Assembly (NCBI RefSeq): GCF_000521865.1 | Contig: NZ_JAME01000021.1 | Location: 27,569-91,568 of the forward strand | DNA length: 64,000 nt | Source of the DNA: Roseivivax isoporae LMG 25204 | GTDB lineage: Bacteria; Pseudomonadota; Alphaproteobacteria; Rhodobacterales; Rhodobacteraceae | Direction of reading: 5' to 3' | In this document: one piece after another, positions 1 through 9,953 of the stretch | Layout of the letters: each line of letters opens with the position of its first letter | Position numbering within the stretch: the stretch's first letter is position 1 | Notes under the pieces: generated by a model | Told to the model about the DNA's origin: nothing | Databases searched by the model: none | What the model saw: the letters and a program-made list of their open reading frames with translations, nothing else | Program-made: the position numbers and the translations under genes

Positions 1-1
1 C

Positions 2-1018
2 CATGTGATCGCGTGCTTCTCGGGCGCCGAACCGCGCAGCTACGGGCTGACCGGCAAGGTCGAGCTCATGGGCACCACCGTCAGCGAGCAGGACATCGCG
101 CGGGTGCTGTCGGCCTGCGACGTGCCCGATTTCGGCCATGACCGCGAGGTGCTGCACGCCCAGCCGGTGAACTTCGCGCTCGACCACCGCTCCGGGCTGA
201 TCGACCCGCGCGGGCAGGTGGGGCAGGAGCTCGCCACCGACATGCACATGCTGACGGTCGACGCCATGGCGATCCAGAACCTCGCGCAATGCGTGAAGCG
301 CTGCGACATGGAGCTCGCGGGGATCGCCTCGTCCTCCTACGTCTCGGGCATCTCGGCGCTGGTCGAGGACGAGCAGGAACTGGGCGCGGCCTGCATCGAC
401 ATGGGGGGCGGCACCACCGGCGTGTCGATCTTCATGAAGAAGCACATGATCTACGCCGACGCGGTCAAGATGGGCGGCGACCATGTCACCGGCGACATCT
501 CGATGGGGCTGCAGGTGCCCATGGCGACGGCCGAGCGCATCAAGACGTTCTATGGCGGCGTCGTGGCGACAGGCATGGACGACCGCGAGATGATCGAGAT
601 CGGCGGCGACACCGGCGACTGGCACCACGACCGCCGCACGGTCAGCCGGGCCGAATTGATCGGGATCATGCGACCGCGGGTCGAGGAAGTGCTCGAGGAG
701 GTGCGCGCGCGGCTCGACGCGGCAGGCTTCGAGCACCTGCCGTCGCAGCAGATCGTGCTGACCGGCGGCGGCAGCCAGATCCCCGGTCTCGACGGGCTCG
801 CGTCCAAGATCCTTGGCCAGCAGGTGCGGCTGGGGCGGCCCCTGCGCGTGCACGGCCTGCCGCAGGCGGCAACCGGCCCGGGCTTCGCCAGCGCGGTCGG
901 CCTCTGCCTCTTCGCGGCCCATCCGCAGGACGAATGGTGGGATTTCGAGATTCCGGTGGAGCGCCTGGCGGGGCGCACGATCACCCGCGCGGTCAAATGG
1001 TTCAAGGACAACTGGTAA
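2..1018 (+). CDS. ftsA: Cell division protein FtsA (5' end outside window)
   Basis: Actin-like ATPase that tethers FtsZ to the inner membrane and recruits later divisome proteins. About 338 residues are visible, against roughly 420-440 for the family, so the N-terminus lies upstream of the window. Visible motifs are the phosphate-binding loop DMGGGTTGVSIF (near residue 128), the adenosine loop LTGGGSQIPGL, and the C-terminal amphipathic membrane-targeting helix ending RAVKWFKDNW just before the TAA stop. ftsZ follows after 174 bases, the usual order at the end of the dcw cluster. Family assignment is firm. Only the true start is unknown. Confidence 0.95.
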   Translation, partial: HVIACFSGAEPRSYGLTGKVELMGTTVSEQDIARVLSACDVPDFGHDREVLHAQPVNFALDHRSGLIDPRGQVGQELATDMHMLTVDAMAIQNLAQCVKRCDMELAGIASSSYVSGISALVEDEQELGAACIDMGGGTTGVSIFMKKHMIYADAVKMGGDHVTGDISMGLQVPMATAERIKTFYGGVVATGMDDREMIEIGGDTGDWHHDRRTVSRAELIGIMRPRVEEVLEEVRARLDAAGFEHLPSQQIVLTGGGSQIPGLDGLASKILGQQVRLGRPLRVHGLPQAATGPGFASAVGLCLFAAHPQDEWWDFEIPVERLAGRTITRAVKWFKDNW

Positions 1019-1085
1019 CCACCACATGTGCGGAAGTCCGCGAAATCCCGCTGCCGAGGCCCATTTTCCAGCCATATTTGGTAGG

Positions 1086-1103
1086 TTTTTTGCGTTTTTT
1101 GCG
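1086..1103 (+). promoter_or_regulatory. Tandem TTTTTTGCG repeat upstream of ftsZ
   Basis: Two perfect head-to-tail copies of TTTTTTGCG (1086-1094 and 1095-1103) lie about 90 bases before the ftsZ start in an otherwise GC-rich leader. A similar TTTGCG-TTTTTGCG pair lies upstream of cysE at 44181-44194. The AT-rich runs suggest a promoter or regulator-binding element, but no known consensus was matched. Confidence 0.35.
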
Positions 1104-1192
1104 TGACGCGCGGGCCACATGTCGATAAAATCCGTCCAAACGGGCGCGAAAACGGTCCGGGCGGCCCCAAAACCAAGCAGGCGGAAACAGCG

Positions 1193-2860
1193 ATGACATT
1201 GAACCTTACGGTGCCAGGCCACGACGAACTCAAGCCGCGGATCACGGTCTTCGGCGTCGGCGGTGCGGGCGGCAACGCCGTCAACAACATGATCCAGAAA
1301 GCGCTGGACGGCTGCGATTTCGTGGTCGCCAACACCGACGCGCAGGCGCTGCAGCAGTCCATGGCGGACAACCGCGTACAGCTCGGCGTGAAGGTGACCG
1401 AGGGCCTCGGCGCAGGCGCGCGGGCCTCGGTCGGCGCTGCGGCCGCCGAGGAGTCGATCGAACAGATCGTCGATCACCTCGCGGGCGCGCACATGTGCTT
1501 CATCACCGCGGGCATGGGCGGCGGCACCGGCACCGGCGCGGCGCCGATCATCGCGCAGGCCGCGCGCGAACTGGGCGTGCTGACGGTGGGCGTCGTCACG
1601 AAGCCGTTCCAGTTCGAGGGTGCCAAGCGGATGCGGCAGGCCGAGGAGGGCGTCGAGGCGCTCCAGAAGGTCGTCGACACGCTCATCATCATCCCGAACC
1701 AGAACCTGTTCCGGCTCGCCAACGAGAAGACGACCTTCACCGAGGCGTTCTCGATGGCGGACGACGTGCTCTACCAGGGCGTCAAGGGCGTCACCGACCT
1801 GATGGTCCGTCCGGGCCTCATCAACCTCGACTTCGCCGACGTGCGCGCGGTGATGGACGAGATGGGCAAGGCGATGATGGGCACCGGCGAGGCCGAGGGC
1901 GAGGATCGCGCGATCCAGGCAGCCGAGAAGGCCATCGCGAACCCGCTGCTCGACGAGATCTCGCTGCGCGGCGCCAAGGGCGTGCTCATCAACATCACCG
2001 GCGGCCACGATTTGACCCTGTTCGAGCTCGACGAGGCCGCGAACCGCATCCGCGAGGAAGTGGACGCGGATGCGAACATCATCGTCGGCTCGACGCTTGA
2101 CGACACGATGGAAGGCAAGATGCGCGTCTCGGTCGTCGCGACCGGGATCGACGCTTCGGACGTCGACACCGAGGTTCCGGTCCCGCGCCGCAGTCTGCGC
2201 GCGCCGCTGAAGCAGAACGTCGAGGTGGAAGAGGTCGCGCATGCCGCGCCGGCGCCGCGCCCGGCCGCCGAGCCGGTCCAGGCCGCCCGCCGCGTCGAGA
2301 CCTACGAGGAGGACGAGCCGTCGCTGTTCGAGGGCATGGCGTCGCAGCGGACCGCGCCCGAGCCGCGTCACGACCTCGCCTACGACGCTCCGCAGGCGCA
2401 CCAGCAGGATGACGGCCTGCCTCCGCCGGCCTACCGCCCGCAAGCGGACGCGCAGCCGCGCGCCCAGTCCATCGAGGCCGAGGAAGGCCCCGAGAGCTTT
2501 GTCGCACCGCGCCCCGCGGCCCCCGGCACGCCGTCGCCCGAGACGCTCGCGCGTTTGCAGGCGGCCGCCGCAAAGACCCGCGGCGAACCCGCCCGCCCGC
2601 AGCAGGCGCAGCAGCCGACGACCCAGCAGCGCGTGGCCGCCCAGCGTGCCGCCGCCTCTGGCGATGTCGAGAAGTCGCGTTTCGGGATCAACTCGCTCAT
2701 CAACCGGATGACCGGCCACGCCCACGAGGGCCCGGCCCAGGCCGCCCGCCGGCAGCCCCCGGTGCAGTCCGCGCGCCCCGAGCCGGTGCGTGACGAGGCG
2801 CCCGATCCGGACCAGGAGCGCATCGAGATCCCGGCCTTCCTGCGCCGCCAGGCGAACTGA
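1193..2860 (+). CDS. ftsZ: Cell division GTPase FtsZ
   Basis: Tubulin-like GTPase that forms the cytokinetic Z-ring. The start ATG at 1193 gives MTLNLTVPG and 555 residues; an in-frame upstream extension has no FtsZ similarity. The signature GGGTGTG is at about residues 109-115 and the T7-loop region ([11 protein letters not shown]) near residue 212. The GTPase core ends near residue 322. It is followed by a linker of more than 200 residues rich in Ala, Pro, Gln and acidic residues, then the conserved C-terminal peptide [10 protein letters not shown] that binds FtsA and other partners. The length is well above E. coli FtsZ (383) because of the linker, a common alphaproteobacterial trait. A strong intrinsic terminator follows. 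Confidence 0.97.
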   Translation: MTLNLTVPGHDELKPRITVFGVGGAGGNAVNNMIQKALDGCDFVVANTDAQALQQSMADNRVQLGVKVTEGLGAGARASVGAAAAEESIEQIVDHLAGAHMCFITAGMGGGTGTGAAPIIAQAARELGVLTVGVVTKPFQFEGAKRMRQAEEGVEALQKVVDTLIIIPNQNLFRLANEKTTFTEAFSMADDVLYQGVKGVTDLMVRPGLINLDFADVRAVMDEMGKAMMGTGEAEGEDRAIQAAEKAIANPLLDEISLRGAKGVLINITGGHDLTLFELDEAANRIREEVDADANIIVGSTLDDTMEGKMRVSVVATGIDASDVDTEVPVPRRSLRAPLKQNVEVEEVAHAAPAPRPAAEPVQAARRVETYEEDEPSLFEGMASQRTAPEPRHDLAYDAPQAHQQDDGLPPPAYRPQADAQPRAQSIEAEEGPESFVAPRPAAPGTPSPETLARLQAAAAKTRGEPARPQQAQQPTTQQRVAAQRAAASGDVEKSRFGINSLINRMTGHAHEGPAQAARRQPPVQSARPEPVRDEAPDPDQERIEIPAFLRRQAN

Positions 2861-2903
2861 GGCCCACGCACTCGGTCACATCTCGTGACTGGCATGAGAT
2901 TGG

Positions 2904-2929
2904 AGCCCCCTCGAAAGAGGGGGCTTTTT
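2904..2929 (+). terminator. Rho-independent terminator after ftsZ
   Basis: A perfect 9-bp stem, AGCCCCCTC / GAGGGGGCT (2904-2912 and 2917-2925), with a GAAA tetraloop, is followed by a T-run. It lies 44 bases after the ftsZ stop and separates ftsZ from lpxC. Confidence 0.93.
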
Positions 2930-3109
2930 CTATTCGGAACAATATCTTGCACGCGCCATTTAACGAGGTGGCGGGCCGCCGCCCGAAGCGGCGACTTCTG
3001 TTTCAGACAGTTGCAATCTTTGATTTGAGCGAAAATGCGCCCGTCTCTATCTCGGTACCAAGTCGAGGAACGGCCCCCGTCCGTCTCCTCGCCGACTGGA
3101 GAGACGACC

Positions 3110-4030
3110 GTGCAAACCACACTTCGCGCCCCGATCACGTTCGACGGACATGGCCTGCATTCCGGTCAGCCGGCGCGCCTGACCATCCGGCCGGCGGTGG
3201 CCGAGCACGGCATCTGGTTCAAGCGCACCGACATCCTGCTGGGTGACACGATAGTCCCGGCCATCTGGGACGCGGTGCAGCGCTCGCCGCTCTGCACCCG
3301 GATCGTGAACGCCGCCGGTGTCGAGGTGCAGACGATCGAGCACGTGATGGCGGCCCTTGCCGGATGCGGCGTGCACAATGCGCTGATCGAGATCGATGGC
3401 CCCGAGGTTCCGATCCTCGACGGGTCGGCCGCGCCGTTCGTGCGGGGCATCCTGTCGCGCGGCGTGCGGTTCCTCACGGCGCCCGTGCGCGCCATCGAGG
3501 TGCTGCGCCCGGTGGCGGTCGAGACCGCGAACGGCTGGGCGCGCCTGTCGCCGGCCGAGGGCCTCATCATGGATTTCCATATCGATTTCGCCGACGCGGC
3601 CATCGGCACGCAGGAAAAGCGCCTGAACCTGCGCAACGGCACCTTCGTGCGCGAACTGTCGGACAGCCGGACCTTCTGCCGTCGCTCGGACGTCGAGGCG
3701 ATGCGCGCCCAGGGGCTCGCGCTCGGCGGCACGTTCGAGAACGCGGTCGTGGTCGACGGTCCCGAGGTCCTGTCGCCGGGCGGCCTGCGCCACGCGGACG
3801 AGGCGGTGCGCCACAAGATGCTCGACGCGCTCGGAGACCTCGCGCTGGCCGGCGCGCCGATCCTCGGCCATTACGAGGGCTTCCGCGCGGGCCACGCGAT
3901 GACGAACCTCCTGCTGCACGAGCTCTTCCAGACGCCGGACGCGTTCCGCATGGTGATGTGCGACACGGTAACGCGCGCGCGCCTTCCGGGCGTGGGCATC
4001 CAGCCGGAGGAAATCCCGGCGGTCGCGTGA
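3110..4030 (+). CDS. lpxC: UDP-3-O-acyl-N-acetylglucosamine deacetylase LpxC
   Basis: Zinc-dependent deacetylase that carries out the first committed step of lipid A synthesis in the cytoplasm. The start chosen is GTG 3110, giving MQTTLRAPITFDGHGLHSG as in other LpxC proteins, with GGAGAG at 3098-3103 placed six bases upstream. Product is 306 residues. Zinc ligands visible are His78 (TIEHVM) and His235/Asp239 (RHKMLDALGD). The general acid region is His262 (AGHAMTN), and Glu77 is the likely catalytic base. It lies downstream of the ftsZ terminator and so probably has its own promoter. bamD follows 133 bases later in the same direction, as in many alphaproteobacteria. Confidence 0.97.
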   Translation: MQTTLRAPITFDGHGLHSGQPARLTIRPAVAEHGIWFKRTDILLGDTIVPAIWDAVQRSPLCTRIVNAAGVEVQTIEHVMAALAGCGVHNALIEIDGPEVPILDGSAAPFVRGILSRGVRFLTAPVRAIEVLRPVAVETANGWARLSPAEGLIMDFHIDFADAAIGTQEKRLNLRNGTFVRELSDSRTFCRRSDVEAMRAQGLALGGTFENAVVVDGPEVLSPGGLRHADEAVRHKMLDALGDLALAGAPILGHYEGFRAGHAMTNLLLHELFQTPDAFRMVMCDTVTRARLPGVGIQPEEIPAVA

Positions 4031-4163
4031 CGCGAAGGCCGGGCGTCCCGGCCGCACCCTGCAACGATGTGATCCAAAGGCGTTTTGCCCCGGATTTTTC
4101 TGTGCTAGGAGCGACGGGCAAGGGGGGTGAAGACCTCCGGGACGGATCGAGGGTGAACCGGGC

Positions 4164-5009
4164 ATGGCAGGCGGTAGGGCGCGCATTTCGCTGATCGGTG
4201 CTGGCGTGCTGGCGGTTTTCGTTGCCGGATGCGGCGGATCTCCGGGGCGTCAGGGCGGTGTGCCGCTCGAGAACTACACCGCCGAGCAGATCTTCGAGCG
4301 CGGCGAGTTCGAGCTCGACCGCGACTCGCCCGACGACGCGGCCTTCTACTTCTCCGAGATCGAGCGGCTCTATCCGTATTCGGACTGGGCCAAGCGCGCG
4401 CTGATCATGCAGGCCTTCGCCTATCACCGCGACCGCGACTACGAGAACAGCCGCGGCGCCGCGCAGCGGTTCATCGACTTCTACCCGCTCGACGACGACG
4501 CGGCCTACGCGCAGTACCTGCTCGCGCTCAGCTACTACGACCAGATCGAGGAGGTCGGCCGCGACCAGGGCCTGACCTTCCAGGCGCTGCAGGCGCTGCG
4601 CGCGGTGATCGAGCAATATCCCGACAGCGAATACGCGCGCTCGGCGATGCTGAAATTCGACCTCGCCTTCGACCATCTCGCGGCGAAGGAGATGGAGATC
4701 GGTCGCTACTACCTCAAGCGCCAGCATTACGGCGCGGCCATCAACCGCTTCCGCGTGGTGGTGGAGGATTTCCAGACCACGACACACACGCCCGAGGCGC
4801 TGCACCGCCTGGTCGAGGGCTACCTCTCGCTCGGCCTCACGGACGAGGCGCAGACGGCAGGCGCGATCCTCGGCTACAACTACCGTGGCACCGAGTGGTA
4901 CGAGGACAGCTACGCGCTGCTGACGGGGCAGGGGCTGCAGATGCGGGCGCGGGGCGACAACTGGCTCGCGGCGATCTATCGCCAGATGGTGCGGGGCGAA
5001 TGGCTCTGA
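4164..5009 (+). CDS. bamD: Outer membrane assembly lipoprotein BamD (YfiO/ComL)
   Basis: Essential lipoprotein of the BAM complex that inserts beta-barrel proteins into the outer membrane. The product is 281 residues with an N-terminal lipoprotein signal; the lipobox VAGC puts the modified Cys at position 23. The rest is helical tetratricopeptide-like repeats (for example blocks around RGEFELDRDSPDDAAFYFSE and SEYARSAMLKFDLAF), the BamD fold. GAGGGTGA precedes the ATG at 4164. It sits between lpxC and recN, a conserved alphaproteobacterial neighbourhood. The role is well established for the family, and the length is normal. Confidence 0.94.
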   Translation: MAGGRARISLIGAGVLAVFVAGCGGSPGRQGGVPLENYTAEQIFERGEFELDRDSPDDAAFYFSEIERLYPYSDWAKRALIMQAFAYHRDRDYENSRGAAQRFIDFYPLDDDAAYAQYLLALSYYDQIEEVGRDQGLTFQALQALRAVIEQYPDSEYARSAMLKFDLAFDHLAAKEMEIGRYYLKRQHYGAAINRFRVVVEDFQTTTHTPEALHRLVEGYLSLGLTDEAQTAGAILGYNYRGTEWYEDSYALLTGQGLQMRARGDNWLAAIYRQMVRGEWL

Positions 5010-5068
5010 CCCGCCCCGCGCGGACGCCACGTTGCAAGCCGGGGCGGTTTCGCCCTACACCCTGACAC

Positions 5069-6715
5069 ATGCTGCGCGCGCTCGAAATCCGCGACATCCT
5101 GATCATCGACCGGCTGGACCTCGCGTTCCAGCCGGGTCTGAACGTGCTGACCGGCGAGACCGGCGCGGGCAAGTCCATCCTCCTGGACGCGCTGGGATTC
5201 GTGCTGGGCTGGCGCGGCCGCGCGGAACTGGTGCGCGCGGGCGCGGCGCAGGGCGAGGTCATCGCGGAGTTCCAGCTGACGCCCGACCATCCCGCCCGCG
5301 CAGTGCTTGAGGATGCGGGCCTCGACGCGGGCGCCGAGCTGATCCTGCGCCGCGTCAACGGGACCGACGGGCGCAAGACGGCGTGGGTCAACGACCGGCG
5401 CTGCTCGGGCGAGGTGCTGCGCCGGCTGTCGGACACGCTGGTGGAACTGCACGGGCAGCACGACGACCGCGGCCTCCTGAACCCGCGCGGGCACCGCGCG
5501 CTTCTCGACGACTATGCGGGCGCTGTCGAGGAGCGGCGCGCGGTGCGCGACGCCTGGGCCGCGCGGACCGAGTCGCGCGCCCGTCTCGAGGCGGCCGAGG
5601 CCGCGCTCGAGGAGGTGCGCGCCGAGGAGGATTTCCTGCGCTTCGCGGTCAAGGAGCTCGACGATCTCGCCCCCGGCGCCGAGGAGGAGGCCGCGCTCGA
5701 CGCGCAGCGCCGCCGCATGCAGGGCGCCGAGCGCATCCGCGCCGACATCGCGCGCGCGCATGCGGCGCTGACCGACGGTGCCGAGGCCGCCATGGGCGAT
5801 GCAGGCCGCTGGCTCGACGGGGTGGCGCAGCAGGGGGAGGGCGCGCTCGACGGCGCGATCGCGGCGCTCGACCGGGCCATGGTCGAACTGGGCGAGGCCG
5901 TGGGCGGGGTCGAGAGCTGCCTCGACGGTCTGACCTTCGACCAGCACGCCCTCGAGGAGACCGAGGAGCGGCTCTTCGCGATCCGTGCCCTCGCGCGCAA
6001 GCACAACGTGGCGGCGGACGCGCTGCCGGCCCTGCGCGACACGCTGTCGGGAAAGCTCGACGCGCTGGACCGCGGGGCGGACGATCTCGACAACCTGCGT
6101 CAGGCGGTCGCCGCGGCCGACATCGCCTATGACGGCGCGGCCGAGGCGCTGAGCGCCGTGCGCCGCGCGGCGGCCGAACGGCTCGACGCGGCGGTCAGCG
6201 CGGAGCTCGCGCCGCTCAAGATGGAGCGCGCGGTGTTCCGCACCGAGATCGCGACCGCGCCCGACGGGCCGGAGGGGCGCGATGCGGTGACCTTCACCGT
6301 CGCCACGAACCCGGGCGCGCCGTCCGGGCCGCTCAACCGCATCGCCTCGGGCGGCGAGCTCTCGCGCTTCCTGCTGGCGCTCAAGGTCTGCCTGACCGAG
6401 CGTGACAGCGGCGTCACCATGATCTTCGACGAGATCGACCGCGGCGTGGGCGGCGCGACCGCCGACGCGGTCGGCCGGCGGCTTGCGCAGCTCGCCGCCG
6501 GCGGGCAGGTGCTGGTCGTCACCCATTCGCCGCAGGTCGCGGCCCTCGGCGCGCATCACTGGCGCGTGGAGAAGAGCGTCGCGGACGAGGTCACCACCTC
6601 GACCGTGGTGGCGCTCGACCCGGCCGCGCGCGAGGCCGAGATCGCCCGCATGCTCGCGGGCGACACCGTGACCGACGAGGCACGCGCCGCGGCGCGGGCG
6701 CTCCTCGCGGGCTGA
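5069..6715 (+). CDS. recN: DNA repair protein RecN
   Basis: SMC-like ATPase acting early in recombinational repair of double-strand breaks. The 548-residue product has Walker A GETGAGKS near residue 29. Long Glu/Ala/Arg-rich coiled-coil arms cover roughly residues 150-370. The ABC signature is in NRIASGGELSRFLLA, and Walker B is TMIFDEIDRGVGG near the C-terminus. It starts 59 bases after bamD in the same direction and is probably co-transcribed with it. The size is typical. Confidence 0.95.
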   Translation: MLRALEIRDILIIDRLDLAFQPGLNVLTGETGAGKSILLDALGFVLGWRGRAELVRAGAAQGEVIAEFQLTPDHPARAVLEDAGLDAGAELILRRVNGTDGRKTAWVNDRRCSGEVLRRLSDTLVELHGQHDDRGLLNPRGHRALLDDYAGAVEERRAVRDAWAARTESRARLEAAEAALEEVRAEEDFLRFAVKELDDLAPGAEEEAALDAQRRRMQGAERIRADIARAHAALTDGAEAAMGDAGRWLDGVAQQGEGALDGAIAALDRAMVELGEAVGGVESCLDGLTFDQHALEETEERLFAIRALARKHNVAADALPALRDTLSGKLDALDRGADDLDNLRQAVAAADIAYDGAAEALSAVRRAAAERLDAAVSAELAPLKMERAVFRTEIATAPDGPEGRDAVTFTVATNPGAPSGPLNRIASGGELSRFLLALKVCLTERDSGVTMIFDEIDRGVGGATADAVGRRLAQLAAGGQVLVVTHSPQVAALGAHHWRVEKSVADEVTTSTVVALDPAAREAEIARMLAGDTVTDEARAAARALLAG

Positions 6716-6803
6716 TCCGTACCCGCATTCCCGGCCGCACCCTTGGACCGCGGCCGCGATTGTCCTATGCGGGGACGGGCAATGCACGGCGGCACGGTAC
6801 AGG

Positions 6804-8486
6804 ATGTCGGATTCCGCGGGATTAAATGGTCACGTCACCTCCGCGCTGGACCGCTGCCGGCGCGGCTGGGACCTGCTGCGGCATCGCGGCCCCGGTCAGA
6901 TCCAGTTCTGGTTCATCGCGCTCATGATCGGGATCGCGGCGGGCTTCGCCGCGCTTGTCTTCCGGCTGGCCATCGAATGGCTGCAGACGGCGCTCTACGG
7001 CACCGAGGACGTGAACCTGCTGGCGAGCTTCGCCGCGGAGCTGCCATGGTACTGGGTCATCGCCATCCCCACGCTGGGCGGTGTCGTCGTGGGCGGGATC
7101 GTGCATGTCTTCACCCCGGACGGCCGCATCCGGTCGGTCTCGGACGTGATCGAGGGCGCGGCGCTGAACGACGGCCGCGTCGAGAAGAAGGCCGGCATCG
7201 CCTCGGCGCTCTGCGCGTGGATCACGCTTTCGACGGGCGGCTCCACCGGGCGGGAGGGCCCGGTCGTGCACATGGCCGCGATGATCTCGTCCTGGGTGGC
7301 GAACCTGATCCGGGCGGACGGCATCACCGGCCGCGACCTCCTGGGCTGTGCCGTGGCCGCGGCGGTCTCTGCGAGCTTCAACGCGCCCATCGCCGGCGCG
7401 CTCTTCGCGCTCGAGGTGATCCTGCGGCACTTCGCCTGGCACGCCTTCGCCCCCATCGTGATCGCGTCTGCGGCCGGGACGGTGATCAATCGGCTGGCCT
7501 TCGGCGATGTCACCGAATTCCGCCTGCCCGGCACCACGGTGGTGGAGTTCTACCTCGAACTGCCGGCCTTCCTGATCCTCGGGCTGGTCTGCGGGCTCGT
7601 GGCGGTGGTGACCATGCGCGCGATTTTCTGGTCTGACGACGTGGCGAGCAGTCTGCAGGCCCGGCTCGGCCTGCCGAACTTCCTGCGTCCGGCGGTGGCG
7701 GGCGTCCTCCTGGGCGCGATGGCGATCTGGTTTCCGCACATCATCGGCGTGGGCTACGAGACCACGTCGCGCGCGCTGACCGGCGCGCTGGCGCTGCACG
7801 AGGCAATCGTGTTCACCGTTCTCAAGGTGGCCGCCCTCGCGGTCACGCTCGCCGGGCGCATGGGCGGCGGCGTGTTCTCGCCCTCGCTCATGGTGGGCGC
7901 GCTGACCGGGCTGGCCTTCGGCGGCATCGCGACGGGGCTCTTCCCGGACCAGTCGGGCGCCGACACGCTCTACGCGCTGGCCGGCATGGGCGCGGTCGCG
8001 GCGGCGGTCCTGGGCGCGCCCATCTCCACCACGCTCATCGTGTTCGAGCTGACCGGCGACTGGCAGACCGGGCTCGCGGTGATGGTGTCGGTGTCCATGT
8101 CGACCGCGGTCGCCTCCCGGCTCGTGCACCGGTCGTTCTTCCTGAGCCAGATCGAGCGGCGCAACGTCCACCTCGCGGCCGGGCCGCAGGCCTATCTCCT
8201 CGGCATGTTCCGCGTGGTGGGGCTGATGCGCAGGCCCACGGATCTCGGCGCGGCCGACACCGAAACCTGCCTCGACATGATCGAGAAGGGACTGTCCGTG
8301 AACGTCACCGCGACCCTCGAAACCGCGCTGCCGCGGTTCGAGGAGAGCGGCGTCGCGTTCCTCCCGGTGGTCCGCCGCGGGCCCGAGACCAACACGCTCG
8401 AATTGCAGGGCGCGCTCTTCCACGTGGACGCGCTCAAGGCCTACAACCGCGCGCTCGCCGCAACCGCCGAGGAAGAGCACAGCTAG
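6804..8486 (+). CDS. clcA: ClC-family chloride channel or Cl-/H+ antiporter
   Basis: Inner-membrane ClC protein of 560 residues with about ten or more hydrophobic segments. The selectivity-filter motifs are clear: GGSTGREGP (gating glutamate Glu151), GGGVFSPSLMVGAL (the GxFxP region) and LGAPISTTLIVFELTG. The gating Glu is compatible with either proton-coupled exchange or channel activity; the sequence alone does not decide. After the last membrane segment a soluble tail of about 100 residues could be a degenerate CBS-like regulatory region, which I could not confirm. The gene is convergent with the wza-like gene that follows. Confidence 0.92.
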   Translation: MSDSAGLNGHVTSALDRCRRGWDLLRHRGPGQIQFWFIALMIGIAAGFAALVFRLAIEWLQTALYGTEDVNLLASFAAELPWYWVIAIPTLGGVVVGGIVHVFTPDGRIRSVSDVIEGAALNDGRVEKKAGIASALCAWITLSTGGSTGREGPVVHMAAMISSWVANLIRADGITGRDLLGCAVAAAVSASFNAPIAGALFALEVILRHFAWHAFAPIVIASAAGTVINRLAFGDVTEFRLPGTTVVEFYLELPAFLILGLVCGLVAVVTMRAIFWSDDVASSLQARLGLPNFLRPAVAGVLLGAMAIWFPHIIGVGYETTSRALTGALALHEAIVFTVLKVAALAVTLAGRMGGGVFSPSLMVGALTGLAFGGIATGLFPDQSGADTLYALAGMGAVAAAVLGAPISTTLIVFELTGDWQTGLAVMVSVSMSTAVASRLVHRSFFLSQIERRNVHLAAGPQAYLLGMFRVVGLMRRPTDLGAADTETCLDMIEKGLSVNVTATLETALPRFEESGVAFLPVVRRGPETNTLELQGALFHVDALKAYNRALAATAEEEHS

Positions 8487-8530
8487 AGCGGCCGGGCGCG
8501 TTCTCTGCCGTTGGCGCCGGCAGGAACGGC

Positions 8531-9787
8531 TCACTGCGCGACGAGCAGGGCCGAGCCGCCGAGGATGCCGAGGACGCGGCCGATGTCGGCGAGGCTGGTG
8601 ATGCTGCTGTCGTAGCAGGCGATCGCGTCGCCGGGCAGGAGGTAGGGGTCGTAGTCGTCGCGGTCCGGTCGCCGCAGCATGTCCTCGACCCGCCGCTGCA
8701 CGACGATGGACACGTCGGTGACCGGATTGCGCGACAGGAGCGCCGCCGCCCGGTCCGCGCTGGTGCCGCGGATGCCGCCGACGCAGTTCGTGTCGATGAC
8801 CGCCTGCAGGAACCGCGTGCCGTAGGGCACTTCGCGCACCTCGCGGCCGACCGCGGACGGCGCGTTGCCGGTCGCGGGCACCGTGAGGTTCGACAGGAAG
8901 AGCGTGATACCGGGCGGCGAGATCGGGCCGACCACCATGAGGTCCTCGTCGAAGCAGCCGCGCGAGGGCACGCGGATCTCGTCGCCCGCGATGAGCATGA
9001 CGTCCGGCCCGCGCTGACCGTCGAGGATCGGCCTCAGGTCGAGGGTGTAGAGCCGGCCGGCGCGGCGCAGTTCGACCGCCGAGAGGTCGGCGTCGGGCCG
9101 CACGCCGCCGGCCGCGCGCAGCGCCACCGAGAGGTTCCGAGCCTCGGTCGCCGATCCGATCGCCATCTGGCGGAGCGCGTCGACCTGGTCGCCCGGCACG
9201 CTGCCGACGGTCACCGGCTGCGGCTCGAACACCGCGCCGCTGACGCCCACCCGGACGGCGGCCAGGTCCTGCAGCCGCACCGACACGCGGGGGGCGGTGG
9301 TGTAGAGTTCCTCGTCGAGCAGCGCCTGGATCACGGAGGCCTCGACATCGGCCTCGCTCCGCCCTGCGGCCTGAACCGGCGGCAGGAAGGGCAGGGTGAC
9401 CGCGCCGTCGCCGCGCACCTCGACGGCGCCGGTCAGGGTCTCGTCCTCGCCCACGCGGACGTCGAGAAGGTCGCCGGGCGACAGCTTCAGCCCGCGGAGC
9501 GCGACCGCGGGCAGGCTGCCCTTGCCGCCGCTGCCGGGCGCGCCGCCGGCGGGCGGACGACAGGTCCGGGCGTTCATCTCCGGCGCGCGGAGGAACCCGC
9601 CGGCGGCCCGCGTCGCGGGCGGGTCGCGGTATTGCGCCTGGTAGGCGCTGCCGCCGGGACCGGCCAGTTCGAGGTTTTCCGGCGCACGCTGGGGCCCGCA
9701 CGCGGCCAGTGCGGCCACGAGCGCGAGGGCGCGCGGTGCGGACGGGCGTCTGCTCAAGGTCTGCCTCACCACTTGGCCTTCGGCCAT
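8531..9787 (-). CDS. Polysaccharide export lipoprotein, Wza/OtnA family
   Basis: Predicted outer-membrane polysaccharide export protein. Starting at ATG 9787 it has 418 residues with a lipoprotein signal ending in lipobox LAAC; a GTG at 9772 is an alternative start. A Poly_export domain (GDLLDVRVGEDETLTG onward) is followed by SLBB-like segments, and the C-terminus contains GDAIACYDSS. It would form the exit channel for the polymer made by the neighbouring genes. It is divergent from the flippase gene, with 166 bases between them carrying an inverted-repeat-like motif at 9822-9837. It is alone on its strand here, so its expression is probably tied to the locus through that shared intergenic region. 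Confidence 0.9.
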   Translation of the reverse strand: MAEGQVVRQTLSRRPSAPRALALVAALAACGPQRAPENLELAGPGGSAYQAQYRDPPATRAAGGFLRAPEMNARTCRPPAGGAPGSGGKGSLPAVALRGLKLSPGDLLDVRVGEDETLTGAVEVRGDGAVTLPFLPPVQAAGRSEADVEASVIQALLDEELYTTAPRVSVRLQDLAAVRVGVSGAVFEPQPVTVGSVPGDQVDALRQMAIGSATEARNLSVALRAAGGVRPDADLSAVELRRAGRLYTLDLRPILDGQRGPDVMLIAGDEIRVPSRGCFDEDLMVVGPISPPGITLFLSNLTVPATGNAPSAVGREVREVPYGTRFLQAVIDTNCVGGIRGTSADRAAALLSRNPVTDVSIVVQRRVEDMLRRPDRDDYDPYLLPGDAIACYDSSITSLADIGRVLGILGGSALLVAQ

Positions 9788-9821
9788 TGCCCCGCAGGCT
9801 ACGGGAGCGCGCGCGGCCGGT

Positions 9822-9837
9822 CTATGCCTTAGGATAT
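9822..9837. promoter_or_regulatory. Candidate regulator half-sites between wza-like and wzx-like genes
   Basis: The 16 bases CTATGCCTTAGGATAT lie in the 166-bp divergent region. On the reverse strand 10 of 16 positions match the better motif seen at 18714-18729. The match is suggestive only. Confidence 0.25.
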
Positions 9838-9953
9838 GGGCCTGTTCGGAATGGCGCCGCGACTGTGCTCTCGGTGCCGCGCGGACCGGGCGCGCGCGGT
9901 GTATTCCGGGGGCTGCAGGCCCCTGGCGGGCCCGCCACGACATCGGGTCCCCC

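Noticed and set aside
8487..8530. Terminator between clcA and the wza-like gene
   Set aside because: Only six base pairs (CTGCCG/CGGCAG) and no T-run.
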